From the NCBI GenBank assembly GCA_022829145.1, contig CM040743.1:3777146-3841145 (forward strand): a DNA stretch of 64,000 nt. The letters run 5' to 3'. The notes below the pieces were generated by a model, which was given only the letters and a program-made list of their open reading frames with translations, searched no databases and had not been told where the DNA came from. Of this stretch, positions 43,488 through 55,700 are shown piece by piece (positions within the stretch are counted from its first letter, which is position 1; every line of letters starts with the position of its first letter). Made by a program: the position numbers and the translations under genes. Source of the DNA: Albula goreensis. Taxonomy: Eukaryota > Chordata > Actinopteri > Albuliformes > Albulidae.

Positions 43488-43559
43488 AGGGCACCTTATA
43501 TCTGATAGAGAATATGAAGCAGGGGTAGAAAGGTACGAATGGGGTAAATCTTACCGTCA

Positions 43560-44222
43560 GTGCTGGGTCACTCTGGCCCCAGAGAGTAGAAACGCTTCTC
43601 TGTATTTTGTCAGTATTGGGATTTGATTATGTGTTTTTCTGTTGTTTTGGTTTTGGTTTTATTCGACTGCTTCCGTTTTGTTTTGGTTTGGTTTGTTTTG
43701 GTTTTCCCCGGTCCGTGAGCTTTTGTTTTCATTGCCCTTCTGTGTCTGCCCCGTCTCCTGCCTTGTTACCTGATTACTGATTTGTTTCACCTGTCCGCTT
43801 GTTCACCTGGGTCTCATTTGCTCGTTTGTCCTGAGTATTTATACACCGTCTGTTCTTCTGTTCGTTGCCAGTTCTTCTCAGTGTGTTTCATCTGTTTTGC
43901 TACCAGCCTTGTTCCTTGTGCTTTCCGTCTGTCTGTCCACCCGCCCGACCAACTGACCACCCATTTTTGACCCTGCCTGTTTAGTGAAATCGTTTTCTGG
44001 ATTTTGTTTTTGCCATTCTGCCGAGCCAGCCTGGTGTTTTGATTTTCGCCTGCCTTATTACTACTTTGCCCTTGGACTGTGTTTTGGTACCTTTGCTGTG
44101 ACTTCCTGGTTTTTTAAACCTGTCTGTCCCCGACCTTGATTTTTTTCTTTGTGGCCGTTAAATAAATGTACATTTAATATTCTATCTGTCTGCGTTTGTG
44201 TCCCTGCCTGATTCGTGACAGT
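43560..44222 (+). repeat. Possible degenerate retroelement LTR or 3' end
   Basis: T-rich, low-complexity GTTTTGGTTTTGG DNA ending in a poly(A) signal (AATAAATG near 44162), then GTGTCCCTGCCTGATTCGTG and ACA. Fish LTRs often end this way. No matching 5' TGTCAC terminus or target duplication is evident, so the class is uncertain. Confidence 0.3.
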
Positions 44223-45307
44223 ATTTACTCCACACCAGTAGATTCCGCTAATGAGCTCCCCTACCTGGCTGAGGAGGTATTCTTCAGCCAGGTAGCTGAA
44301 GTGCTAATTACGATCAGCTTGTTCAGTGCATGAGTGGAACAAATACACCGCAGTACTTCTTTCTGAAGCCTTAGTTTTCCAGCCCTGGCTACTTGCTCGC
44401 TTGTGTTCACTTTCTGAAATTGCGATGCCTGTTGCTGTTATTTTTGTTGAGGAGTGATGATGTAAGTCAAAAATTCAACACTGTGCCACATGGAGACTGA
44501 CAAAAAAAACCTGAGGGCAAAAATGCCAGATTTGATCCGTCAGATACAAATCACACGGGCAAGAATCAGACATGAACTGGATATTAATTTGTAAAAAAAA
44601 ATACCAGATTCCGTGCAACTATTTATTGTTTCGACCTTGAGATGAAGATCACATACAAATTTGATATAGAAAAAAATCTGATTTGAGTCTCTTCGAGAAG
44701 GTTGTCAAAATGCAGCCAAACTCTCCCGAATTAATTGATATAGCCAGAGGTACCTGCACTAATGGAGCGGTAATTTAATCTTAGCCTAAAGTATTTAAAC
44801 TGCCTCCATAACAAGTTTTCTCCTCCCTTCCCCCGTCCTTCATCATTTCTGGGGTAAAATTCTGACACAGATTACTAGAGCAGATCGTTGCATGATGATG
44901 TCGCTCCGTTCCCTCCAGACGAAGGTGAGCCCCGGGACTCACGCGGCCCCCTTCCCACAATGCAACTTGATAAACGCCCGAAAGCACAGGTGCTTCAGCT
45001 AACAACAGCGCTGTGCTCCTCCGTGATGCGATCGGAACCGTTTCATCTTTTTCCACGTGCTTTAATCTGATTTTAAACCCACTTCAAAAGAAGGTGCTTG
45101 CGTTTCATGCTGTTGTGTTGCTGTAACCTGTATATCTGAAATCAGGATATCTGATTAGATGATTTTTGGTGTTTACTGCCCTAATCTTTAGATCTCACAC
45201 TGGGAGCCTGTGGGGTCGAAGCGTCCTCTGGCTTCCGGGGTATCTCTGCACTTAAGTCTGCATCTGAGTCACTGGCAGGCTTCAGGTTCCACATGAATGG
45301 GTGAATG

Positions 45308-45482
45308 GGTGTGCCCCGGTAGCTCGGTAGTAAGGGCCAGGCCTTACTGCAGTGGCCCAGGTTCGAATCCGGCCGGGGCCCTTTGCTGCATGTCCTCCCC
45401 TCTCTCTCTCCCACATTTCCTGTCTGTCTCTCTACTGCAACTGCAACAAAGTCGAAAAATCCCCAAAAAATAATCTTTAAGA
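45308..45482 (+). mobile_element. tRNA-derived SINE
   Basis: The head has an A box (TAGCTCGGTAGT, 45320-45331) and a B box (GGTTCGAATCC, 45360-45370). The body CCTTTGCTGCATGTCCTCCC, a CTCTCTCTC stretch and an A-rich tail (CCCCAAAAAATAATC) follow, as in a well-known teleost SINE family. It lacks the cloverleaf of a real tRNA. Confidence 0.8.
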
Positions 45483-45717
45483 AAAAAATGAAGGGGTGAA
45501 TGAAGAGTCACAGCACCAAAAAAAGTGTGGAGGAACAAACTTTCAATTACTGATGCGAACATGCTTCCAATATCCAGATCTCTTCTTCAGGGTCGACATG
45601 ACATAAAGCAGGTAATTTCAAAAGACAAAGACAATTAACAACAAAAAAATGCCCTTTTATGTATCATAATACCTCTTTCACTCATTGCTGTTTCTCAGGG
45701 TTAATTTTAATTTATAT

Positions 45718-45920
45718 TTACATCTATGCACTTGTCCTTATCCAGGGCAACTCCTACAACTTACATTTTTACACACAATCTACTTACATGTTCTACTGAT
45801 ATTTAATGAAGTGATTTAGGTGAAGCGCTCAGCTCAAGGGTACAAGCCAGTGCCCTATCTGGAACTCAAACCTGCAACCTCTGGGTTATAAACCCAGCTC
45901 TAAGGCGCCAGCTGGTTACT
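45718..45920 (-). mobile_element. tRNA-derived SINE, reverse orientation
   Basis: Reads tail to head on the plus strand: TTACATCTATGCACTTGTCC, TTATCCAGGGCAAC, GCTCAAGGGTACAAGCC, CTCAAACCTGCAACCTCTGG and TTATAAACCCAGCTC. The last pieces are the reverse of the B-box and A-box-side head. Confidence 0.65.
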
Positions 45921-48314
45921 GATTTAATGGAAACCATAAACAACGTTCAGACACAGAGACTCTTCAGTCACGATGGTGCAGTGAGTGGTAGAGCAGTAGA
46001 TGAGCTGCACGTGAGCAGCAGAAGAGCAGCAGATGAGCTGCAGGTGAGCAGTAGAAGAGCAGCACGCTGCTCTCTCCTTCCGCTACCCAGTCAGCTCGTC
46101 CTCGTTTCGCTTCCCTCGCTCTCGCTGCTTGTCAGGATCTGACTGACATGCCCCCAGATGGTGGCGGAGAAAGGCGCGCTGCCTCAGCGTTTCCTCCCGG
46201 GGACGCAGGCCTGTCAGCTTTGACGGCCGTGGAAAGAGAGCTCACGCGTGTAGTGCTGCCGCTACGCCGCTATGCCCAGCCGTCGACCATCCGTGGTATC
46301 TGACAGGCAGGTGATGTTTGATGTCACTCAGGTGGGGGGGGGGTAGGGGGGCTGTGGGTGGGAATGGTGAGATTGGCTGAGATCTACTTCCTCCAGCAAA
46401 GCCAAAGCAATCAAATGTTAAGTAAGCGGCCTTATCTTCAGCTAATGTTATTTGCTGGCAACTCACTGGGTGGAAGCAGGCAGCATCAAGGCGTATCTGG
46501 CCTTGAGTTTTTTTTTTTTTTTTGATGTTCTAAAAACACAACGACCACACTAAAACCCCGCCAACACACAGAGACGCGCTCATACACACGCTCCAGAAAG
46601 ACTAATCCACGAAACCTTTCACTCGCAGCGTGGCAAAACGAAAAGCGTTTCAGAGACGGCTAAAAGAGCCGGTACTTTCTTAAAGTGGCAGAACGTCCCA
46701 CCTGTTAAACCACCCCCCGGAATAATCGTATCAGATCTCACCCATTAGCTGAGGTCTGCTCCACCTGCAGCGGATGCTAGCGCCAGCATCCGCGGCTCTC
46801 TTCTCATAGCCGGCATCGTTCATTCACCTTCTGCATGGTGAGCATGTTTAGCTAAAGCCTAACGAGCAGCACCTAATTAGCATCGTCAAGGCCAAACCGG
46901 CTTGTAGAGCGCATCTCTGTTCTCTCTTCCAATACTCTCCATGGCCAGATGCCACGGATGGGAAAGAGTCTTCAGTCGAGGCTCAAGGCTGCCAGAATGT
47001 TAAAGGGGTATTACTGGAACGAGAATACATGAGACTAAATACTGAAGAGTAAACGGTCTCTTCTTTTTTTTTTTTTGAAGGGGGTGGAGGTGTGGGAGTG
47101 GGAGTCCTGGGTCTTTGGCGCAAACAGGAGGACACAGAGCACGCTCTAAAGCAACAGAAGACGTGACCGTTAATATTTTCACCATGTTTATTTTTAACTC
47201 GTGAATTGATATTCATGCTTTTGCGAGTTACTAAGTCTTGTATTATTTATTTCTTGTTCTGTTTGTGATGTTTTCTCATGTCTTACTGCCCAGGGATTGT
47301 AGATGAAAATGAGCTTCATAGCTTAACTCTGGCACCGCTAATTAGCTGTGCAGGGTCCATGCTAACTTTATGAATAAACAGAAAATAAAAACATTATTAA
47401 GTGTTAAGGGTTTCTGGAGATGCACTACTTGGGCACGACAGGCAGCAGTTCTTGCTAAAACGTCAAGACTCAGTGAGACAACGTGCAGCTGCCTCTCTCG
47501 CCTTGATCGATGCTACCAGCTGGCTCAATACTTTAACAAGCCAAAGGACACCTTTGAAGAGGAAGTCACAAAAGTTCCTTGACAAGAATGTGCAATCAAT
47601 TTTTCAGGACTGGGAGCTGAAGGAGTTATTTTTCCATTTATCCTTTATTTAACCAGGCGAGAACTCATCTAGATTAAAGTCTCTTTTACAAAAGAGACCT
47701 AGCCATGAAGGCATCACAGTACTCATGACAAAAACAGCAGATGAAAATTTACAATTCTGCAGTACGTAAATGACCACAGCCATCACAAAGCAGACGTGCA
47801 ACAGCCATTTGACCTGGTCAGGTCTAATGAGAGGTCCTCTCAGAGGCTAATGGCTGGAGGCAGTTCATCTTCAGCGGCATCATAAAACAACCAAATGAGC
47901 CGAATCTGAGTCCTTCACACCTCACCAACCCTCACTATTTCATTTTCTCTTTCACAATGAAATGGCACTATTTTAGGGTGTTTGGAACCATAGACTTCAT
48001 GCATGATCAAGAAGACAGGGGTTAAGTTAGACAACCCAGCAACCTGGCAAGTCAGCCATGTTGCACGCTTCAAGCTAGGTGTTTCCCAAGAGCCTTCTTA
48101 ACGCACATAGTGCCTGCATGCTGTTTGTTGAAAGGCGATTCATTGGTTGCCCCTTTGGCTCTGAATGAGTGTGTAGCTCCTCTGTGCTGACTACTTTGTT
48201 CTGATTGGATCTCGATTCATTCTTCATAGTGAGTGTCTCTCTTCGTTGACCAATTAGGGAAGGGAAGCTTCAACCACCCTGATTTCAATTAACCCATGGA
48301 ATCATATAAATACG

Positions 48315-48317
<3 letters not shown>

Positions 48318-48391
<74 letters not shown>
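48318..48391. repeat. (CA)n microsatellite
   Basis: Pure CA run of about 37 units. Confidence 0.95.
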
Positions 48392-48393
<2 letters not shown>

Positions 48394-49205
48394 CACAAGC
48401 ATTTAGCAGACCTTCCCAAACCATGTTTCTCGGCTAGCAAGCACTTAAGAAGCATCACTTGGCAGCAGTGCAAGTTAGCCATGCTAGTCCAAGGTAGAAT
48501 ACACAATAAATACCACAAGAGTAGCCACGTAAACATATTAAAACATGATCTCAGCTGAAGAGCTGAGTCTTCAGCCTGCTCTCGGAGGCAGGCAATGATT
48601 CGGCGGTCCAGACACAATGGGGAGTGTGTTTCACCATTTTTCACCATTTTTTGAACACTTGGCTCGTAAAATGTGTTCAGTACAACAGTTGACCAAATGC
48701 GGTCAAATATGTTGTCATAAAAAACCTGCTGCTTATGTTGAACAAACTAGTTATTCTAATTGCCTAAAATGATGTCTTTTTGAAGACGCAAGGTTTGTAA
48801 TGTGCTGACGATATCTTTCCAATCCAGCAGACGCTGTGTTGGAAAACAGTGGTTCCAGAGTCCAACCACCTCAAAGAATCATGAGAGGAGAGGAGAAGAG
48901 AAGAGAAGAGGCAAAAGCACATCAAATGAGCGGAGCAGACAGACACTTAGTGGGAGAGCTTAGCGGGGCATGTGGTTTTGATCACTGCCCTCGCACTTTC
49001 ATCACTGCAAGAGGACTGGCCGCAATGCCCCATCTGTGCCACCACAAAGCGAGCATCACAACAACGGCCCATCTGGGCTCCAACCACATCAAAAACACAG
49101 GCGTTTAAAAATCTCACCCGCACGTTTAAGCGTAAACACACAACTTCATCTAGACTAAACAGATGCTCTTGTGCGTGGCAACTTGCACATTTTTTTTATA
49201 TATAA

Positions 49206-49300
49206 ATATATTTTAAGATATTTACTGAGGTAATTCAGGTGAAGTACCTTGCTCAAGGGCACAACGGAACCATCCTGTCTGCAGAAGGAAGCATGCGGTG
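49206..49300 (-). mobile_element. SINE fragment
   Basis: TTACTGAGGTAATTCAGGTG, AAGTACCTTGCTCAAGGGCA and CAACGG match the middle of the same reverse-oriented tRNA-SINE family as at 45718. Confidence 0.45.
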
Positions 49301-50132
49301 ACCAAAAACAATCAATTATCATTTTAAAAGCTCCACATGTGTTAGTCTCTGATTTTACAAAGCATTTCATTAATGTATTTCATGACATCCAGGTTTTGAA
49401 ATGACCAGGTTTCAACATGACAGTTGACTGGTGTGTGGTCCTTGGGCTGTGCAGGGTATGGGGTTGGCATGGCGACAAGCCATAGCACATCCAACAAAAG
49501 GGTAAACACATCGGTTCAGAGAAGAAATGGGAGACCCATAAAAATGATATTTTCCTGTGTTATTAGGGGCCCCCAGACTCCACCTCATTTTGAACCCGGG
49601 TTTTAGTCTGCTCTACCTCATACTTCAGTCATTACACAAGGCAGTTGTATTGTTTTTCCAGTGGTGCCCAGCATAGTGGGTGTACTGCTTTCTCCAAAAC
49701 CACCTTTACCTTTAGAAACATACATCTCCATGAGCTGAGCATCTGTAGTCATATGTAACATCACCACAGTGCTGTTTGCTTACAGAAACAGAAGCCACAC
49801 AGTCGTGCTGTGTATAAATCCTTCTTGTTTGTGCTATTTCTGAATCATGGATATTAACGTTTCCAACAGTCACGGTGCAAGTATTTGAAGAAAATGGCAC
49901 AGGCAGAACTTGCGCTGTGTTGCGACTAAAGTATGGCCCACATAATCTATCTGAGCCTTTGACTCCGTGCATTTTGATGTTATAGGAATTTTCTAAGCCC
50001 CCTTAACATTATGCCCTCTAATTTTTAAACCATGCATTCAGATAACACTCACTCTTTATATAACTGGACCCCAACTGACATGGTCTAGAACTGCCACTTC
50101 CACCACCCCCATCCCCCCAATCCCCCACCCCA

Positions 50133-50133
<1 letters not shown>

Positions 50134-50170
<37 letters not shown>
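50134..50170. repeat. (CA)n microsatellite
   Basis: Short pure CA run after a C-rich tract (CACCCC repeats). Confidence 0.9.
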
Positions 50171-50172
<2 letters not shown>

Positions 50173-51361
50173 GAAACACACAAAAATAAATTTCATGATG
50201 TAACCGAGAAACCTGCATGCAACCGTGTGCAACTCCCTGCTCTCTTGGGAGTCTCCCTCGCTCCACAGGCGCTCTGCAGCTTCTCTCTCGAGTTCGTAAA
50301 GGCGCGCGCTCAGTTCCTGGGGTCCATTGTTTACCGAGATTTTTATATTACGTACACGTGATGTAATGGCGATTCCCAGTTAAAATTTTAAAGCATGTTT
50401 TAACGTCCACTTGTGAGATTTGTATCAAATTTACACTTTTACCAAGAAGTATGTCTTTATTTGTCCTAAGTTCTTCAGTTAGATTGCACGGGCAAATTAA
50501 CTCTGGTTTTTATCGCCTGGAATTTCTCGTCCAGGTCTCTGTATTCTGAGAGTCTACAGTGCCTTAAATTCATTCATACATGCGTACATGTATTTACATT
50601 ATTTCCTGTGTGGAGTACATTTATGAATATGTACAATGCAGTCTTATCATGCTGACAATAACCCTTGTGATATTTACGACATATATAAATATCATTTCAT
50701 TACTGCAATCCTTGGATGAAACGTTTCGCATCACTTTGCACATACTGTTGTGTCACGACTAAGTGCGTTGTAGCTTTTTTGGTCTTGAATTCGACATGGC
50801 ATATGAGATCAGTAAACGTTTGAATCACCAGAAATATTTAACTTACACCAGAATGTTATTCTAATTCGATCATTCCTGTCTACTGCTGCCAATCGTGTGA
50901 GGTTAAAAACATTCAGAATCTTGTATGGAAATTAAATCTTGGAAGTAACTGATTTTAATCAGGGCAACATTTATCTAGCTTTAAACTGTTTTGGTATGAC
51001 CCTAAATGCAGAACCTGGACGTATATTTCTAATCTGTATTCACCTGCTACAAATCGATTGGTCACATTTGTCATGAACCGATGTTACGCGATTATAAAAC
51101 GGACAGTGAGCTACATAAACAACTAATAGGCGAAGAACTGACAGCGCACTGGAATAACAACAAGAAAATCACGAAAAAAAAACCTACACAAATCGAAATT
51201 AACAAATGATCACTGCTTATGATTTAGGATAACATATGCCCACTTAATGTTATTTAAATGCTTCCCATATTCAGAGTATGCACTGGCTGAGCGTAGCGCG
51301 ATGTTAGTTTATAGTATAACTTGTCACTCACTCGCCATGAAATCTTCAGTCGAATACTCAC

Positions 51362-51597
51362 ATCTTTGATGACGACGCTTGCCTTTGTACATGGTCATGT
51401 CGAACAGGTCCAGTTTTTCTTGGTTCCCAAATAGGCGCACAGAAAGATAGCAGTAGTCGACTTCTCTCCGTCTCTTTGCCCCGAAATAGACCTTAAGCAA
51501 CGCGGCAGAGGTAAACTCTATCCGCTCCGCCAGCTGGGGCGATACCACTGCGCTCAACACAACGGGGGAGTCCAAAAACTGATCCGCTGCGTCCCAG
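51362..51597 (-). CDS. Unidentified coding-like segment (putative exon)
   Basis: A 236-bp segment, balanced in base composition amid AT-rich DNA, open in one minus-strand frame. It reads WDAADQFLDSPVVLSAVVSP, QLAERIEFTSAALLKVYFG and VDYCYLSVRLFGNQEKLDLF, then MTMYKGKRRHQR. It ends at a strong donor, AAAGAT|GTGAGTAT. A plausible acceptor is TTTTTGTATGTGCGAAG|CTGG; another AG lies eight bases on, and the open frame extends about 50 bases upstream. Composition looks like a folded domain (alternating hydrophobic stretches plus a basic cluster). I recognise no family. With this acceptor the exon would leave phase 1, which is what the next downstream ralyl exon (37987-38062) accepts. It could be an alternative ralyl exon, an exon of another gene, or an old insertion. 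Confidence 0.35.
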
Positions 51598-54500
51598 CTT
51601 CGCACATACAAAAACGACAAGTACGATGAAGTAACCTTGTGCAAAGGGATGACTAAGTCGAGTAAACAATTAGAGCAACATCATTGACCATAATGAACCA
51701 GTTTCATAGACATTGAAGCTTTTAATTTATTTCTTACCAGTTTTTTTCCACATACGTCTGACATTCGCAGTTCCAGTTATTTTTCTGGAAGTCTGTTAGC
51801 ATATGGACTTACATGGTATTGATTGAACTACAGAAAAATTTTGAGCCTCTCAGCTAAAAAACTGGATTGCAGGTAATGTACACCCCATAGTTTTTTTTAA
51901 CCGCTTTCTGCTGTATCATCGTGTGTTCCAACACTAACATAATGCGAGGACATTCATGTCAGCGAGGCGGTTTGCTCTGAGTTTAGGCCGGGTGACCCCA
52001 CAGAGAAATTAAGTATATATTAGGTAGGACATGCTCCACTTTGCTTCTGACTCCGATGTACAAATACACTATCAGATGAGTTTCACAAAATCCTACCAAC
52101 TGTCTGATGCAGCATCCGTTATTCCATTTATAACACAAACTTCATACGCTTTCCATCAAACGTTTTACAAAGCTATGCTGGTAAACATGATGAAAAGGAA
52201 TGTAGAGTAAGGGAATCAAAACAAACGTCAACATGTAAACAAAACAAGCTGAAAGTGTTCAGATTAAAGTTAAGATGTAAAGAAGCTCCATGATATTTCA
52301 GTACCTAATCTGACTCTTCTTTTGAATATACTTTCCATAAATGACCTGCTAAGCAACACATCATAGCTAAGACTGGCATGAGAAAAGACAGAAAGAACCG
52401 CATAAGAGATGGGAGGCAGAAACTCTAGGTAGAGGATGTCACGCTGTGCAAAGTTCTGCACGGATCCGCACGGTCTGCAATCTGCTGGAGCGGCCTGATG
52501 CTTTGGGCAGAGTGAACCGCACGACTCATCCTCATCATTATCGGATCAGTCAGAATTCACTCGATTCACGCGGCCACCCGCGGGCCGCTCTACCTCAAAG
52601 CTCCACGGAGTATTAATGAAAGAAGGAGGCTTTGTGACACTACAAATGGATGGATCAATCACATGTCCCCATGAGCGATGACTGCATGAGGTATCATTTC
52701 ATTAAAAACTTATAAAGCTTCAATTAAGCGTCAATCACGGACGAGTTCAATCAAAGGTTTAGCCCTCACAACAGGGCTCAATGATTGGTCTAAATCCAAG
52801 AGTTTAAACTGCCTGGTAACATTCTGTATCACCAGCAGAGGGCATAGCTGGGAAAATCTGGGGCCCTGCTTGAAATCAGCTCTTAAGACCCGTTTTTAAT
52901 TAATGCATCCTAATAGTATATTAGTGGCTCTTCTCTAGCAGTAGGCCCCGAGAATCATTACGACTTTTCACCCCATCAGTGACAGCATGACCCCCCATTT
53001 CTGGTGTTATGAATTCTCATTATCCAGTCTGTAGCTACCAATGCCTAACTTAATTTATTATATTTATAGCATTGTATTTTGCTGTGGAGAGAGAGAGAGA
53101 GAAACCTTTTCATTAGTAAATGATTGAAAGCTCACTCTCCCACAGAGACAATTCACAAAATCTGGGTGCTGCACCACAAACTTGGTGCTCTGGTATGGCT
53201 AACTTTGCAAAAAAAAAAAAAAAAAAAAAGAATGAAAGCAGTTGTTTGATATGTTCATACACACAATAACAGATAACTGCCATCTGCCTGTTACCTAAAA
53301 CAACCTCTGAAAATATTTTACTCAGGCATGCTTATCAAAGTTAGCCAGCTAACTAAAGAAGCTATCTTCCCGGCAGGGTTCCCAGGTCATTTCGGTTTAA
53401 CACAGCTTGGATTAGAAACAAATAACCATGATCACGGAATTCACAATTCTCTCTGCAAAGTTCTCCCCTGCCTTTTCTCCCCATCTACCCCCACTCTGAT
53501 AATAATTGCTAGAGTATTAACTATTATAATGAGTTTTACATATTATATAAGAGACTTTATAGCCAATTAATATCACTTTTGTAGCCACTGGTGTGTGCTC
53601 ACTGTTTTACAGGTTATAGGTGATTTCAGAGAGAGCTTTTTTAGTGTGCATTTCCAAAATGAGCACAATTTAAGCTGTCAGTCACGATGATAACAGTGAG
53701 GACTGAAAGAAATCCAGAGGCCCCATCCAGAGGTTGATAATTTAACGTTCAACAACAAAGTACAGGCTTGTGTTTTTCTCAACCCCGGCACACAATAGAG
53801 CTCTTATTTCAGGCTACACGGAGTTATTCAAATATTTTTCTTCTATTGTCTGTCATAACTACTGTGGTTCAGAAACCAGCAAGTTAGAAAAAGACAAGCT
53901 TTCCATGGATCATGTGGGAGTTGGTCTGAAATGCCCTTGGTTTGCAGAGGAAAATACTCACAAGATATGATTGTTTTCAAAACTGGTGTGTTTTTTTTAA
54001 TGAAATTGCTTGTTTTTCCCGAACTGCCAATGAAAGGTTTTTTTTTTTCGCTTTGCTGCGCAGCTAAGGAGGAGAATAAAATGCACAGATTGGCTTCTCT
54101 TTTCAGGAAATTTGCTTTCTCTCAGATTTGGCTTTGCGTGTAAAATACTGATTGAATCGCTGTCCTCTCAATGGCCTTGGGAACTGGTTTGGGAACGAAG
54201 CATAATGAATGTAAAACACAGGCTGGTATTGTAGATCTACACAGCTATTCTTAATTTTACGCTCCTTATATTGCTGTTCTTTTTTTCCATGGCAAACCTG
54301 GATCAGAACACCAGCTGAGTGAATAAAATCCATCTGGATTCACAATGGCAAAAAAAAAAAAAAGGAAGAAGAAAATCCCAATCGATTCCCCCATGTCCTT
54401 TGTAAATAAAGCCTACAGCTGTGGAGGGATAATGTATCACTGTGTCTTTTCTCTTTAACTCAATGTAGGCCTGATTTCCCTTCCCCAGCGCCGTTTTCAC

Positions 54501-55579
54501 CGCGGCTTATATCGAATCGCCGCTTGATGGATGGTGTGCCACGGGTTATGGTCATAACGCAGCTGGTCATATTTCCACAGACAGCCTCTTTACGTACGTC
54601 CATCTATCACATTAATGAAAGGATTCAATATATGTCAGTTTCATTTAACTATAAAATATGTACCCTCGTGCTGAACAATAATGCAGAACAATAAACAAAA
54701 AAACACAATGAAACAGCTCAAAGGGTCATGGTCGTAAGGCCCTATGGAGTTTTTATGGACGATAATGTTCATTGATTTTAACCTGCTGTATGTGTTGCAC
54801 GATATTCCCCCTCTGTCTCCTACTACTCCTAAAACTGCCTCTACAGCTTCTACTACTGGTACTGCTACTCCTACTAAAAAATAATCATGATGTATTATTT
54901 TCATTGCAAATTGCATAATGTTTGGCAATAACTATTTAGCTCTCTCGGCAAATCAATTTGTGTTTTTGTCACATAATTTTTTTTTCCGCACAGTGCCCTT
55001 TGAGGTCTGGATTAAAAAGCAGAAATAGTCCCTCCAATATTCATTTTGGCCTTTAGAGAATATAATCATGCCATTTCCTTCGGTTTTGAATTTCGAATTT
55101 GAACCATGGAAAATCGTCCAAAAAATCCGCATGATAAAAATCAAATCTTTGGCGCCCCCTGTTGTTAGCTGGAGCGACATTATAGCCGCTGGCAGACGTG
55201 TGTCTTTGGTCGACAATTTCTCATTTCATGCCGACGGATGAGTCAGAACATAAATCCACTTGTTGGAAGAGAGACAGTGAAGCCTTCCGCACAAACTGGG
55301 GGCTCTTGTCAAGATATATACACAATTATTCAAATGTCACCGTGGAAAAAATATCTCAGAGCTTTTATTTCTTTTGATCGGTGAAAAGAAAAGAATAGAA
55401 TAATAATAAAAACAACTGTCAAAAGCTGTTCTGTGATGAAAGCATCCCTTGTCGCCAAGATATAAAATGATTTGTTTCTCCTTTTGCTGGCAGCGCACAA
55501 ACAAAACATTTGCATCCATATTATCTTAACAACATGTCAATCTTTGCTTCAGAAGTATTTGGTGATAAATATTAAGACT

Positions 55580-55700
55580 TATATTACTGCATTTAGCAGA
55601 CGCCGATTCAGAGTAGTACAAAGAATACTTTTTTTTTTAGATAAAATCGTTGAAAGTGGTGAAAATGAAAAGGTGAAATGCCTTGCTCAAGGGGAGAGTC
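55580..55700 (-). mobile_element. SINE fragment
   Basis: ACTGCATTTAGCAGACGCCG, ATTCAGAGTAGTACA and GAAATGCCTTGCTCAAGGGG are the tail-side half of the fish tRNA-SINE in reverse. Confidence 0.6.

Noticed and set aside
43560..44222. Intact LTR retrotransposon
   Set aside because: No paired LTR, internal gag/pol frames or clear terminal TG were seen; kept only as a low-confidence LTR-like repeat.
45320..45371. tRNA gene
   Set aside because: A and B boxes are present, but the acceptor and anticodon stems do not pair; it is the head of a SINE.
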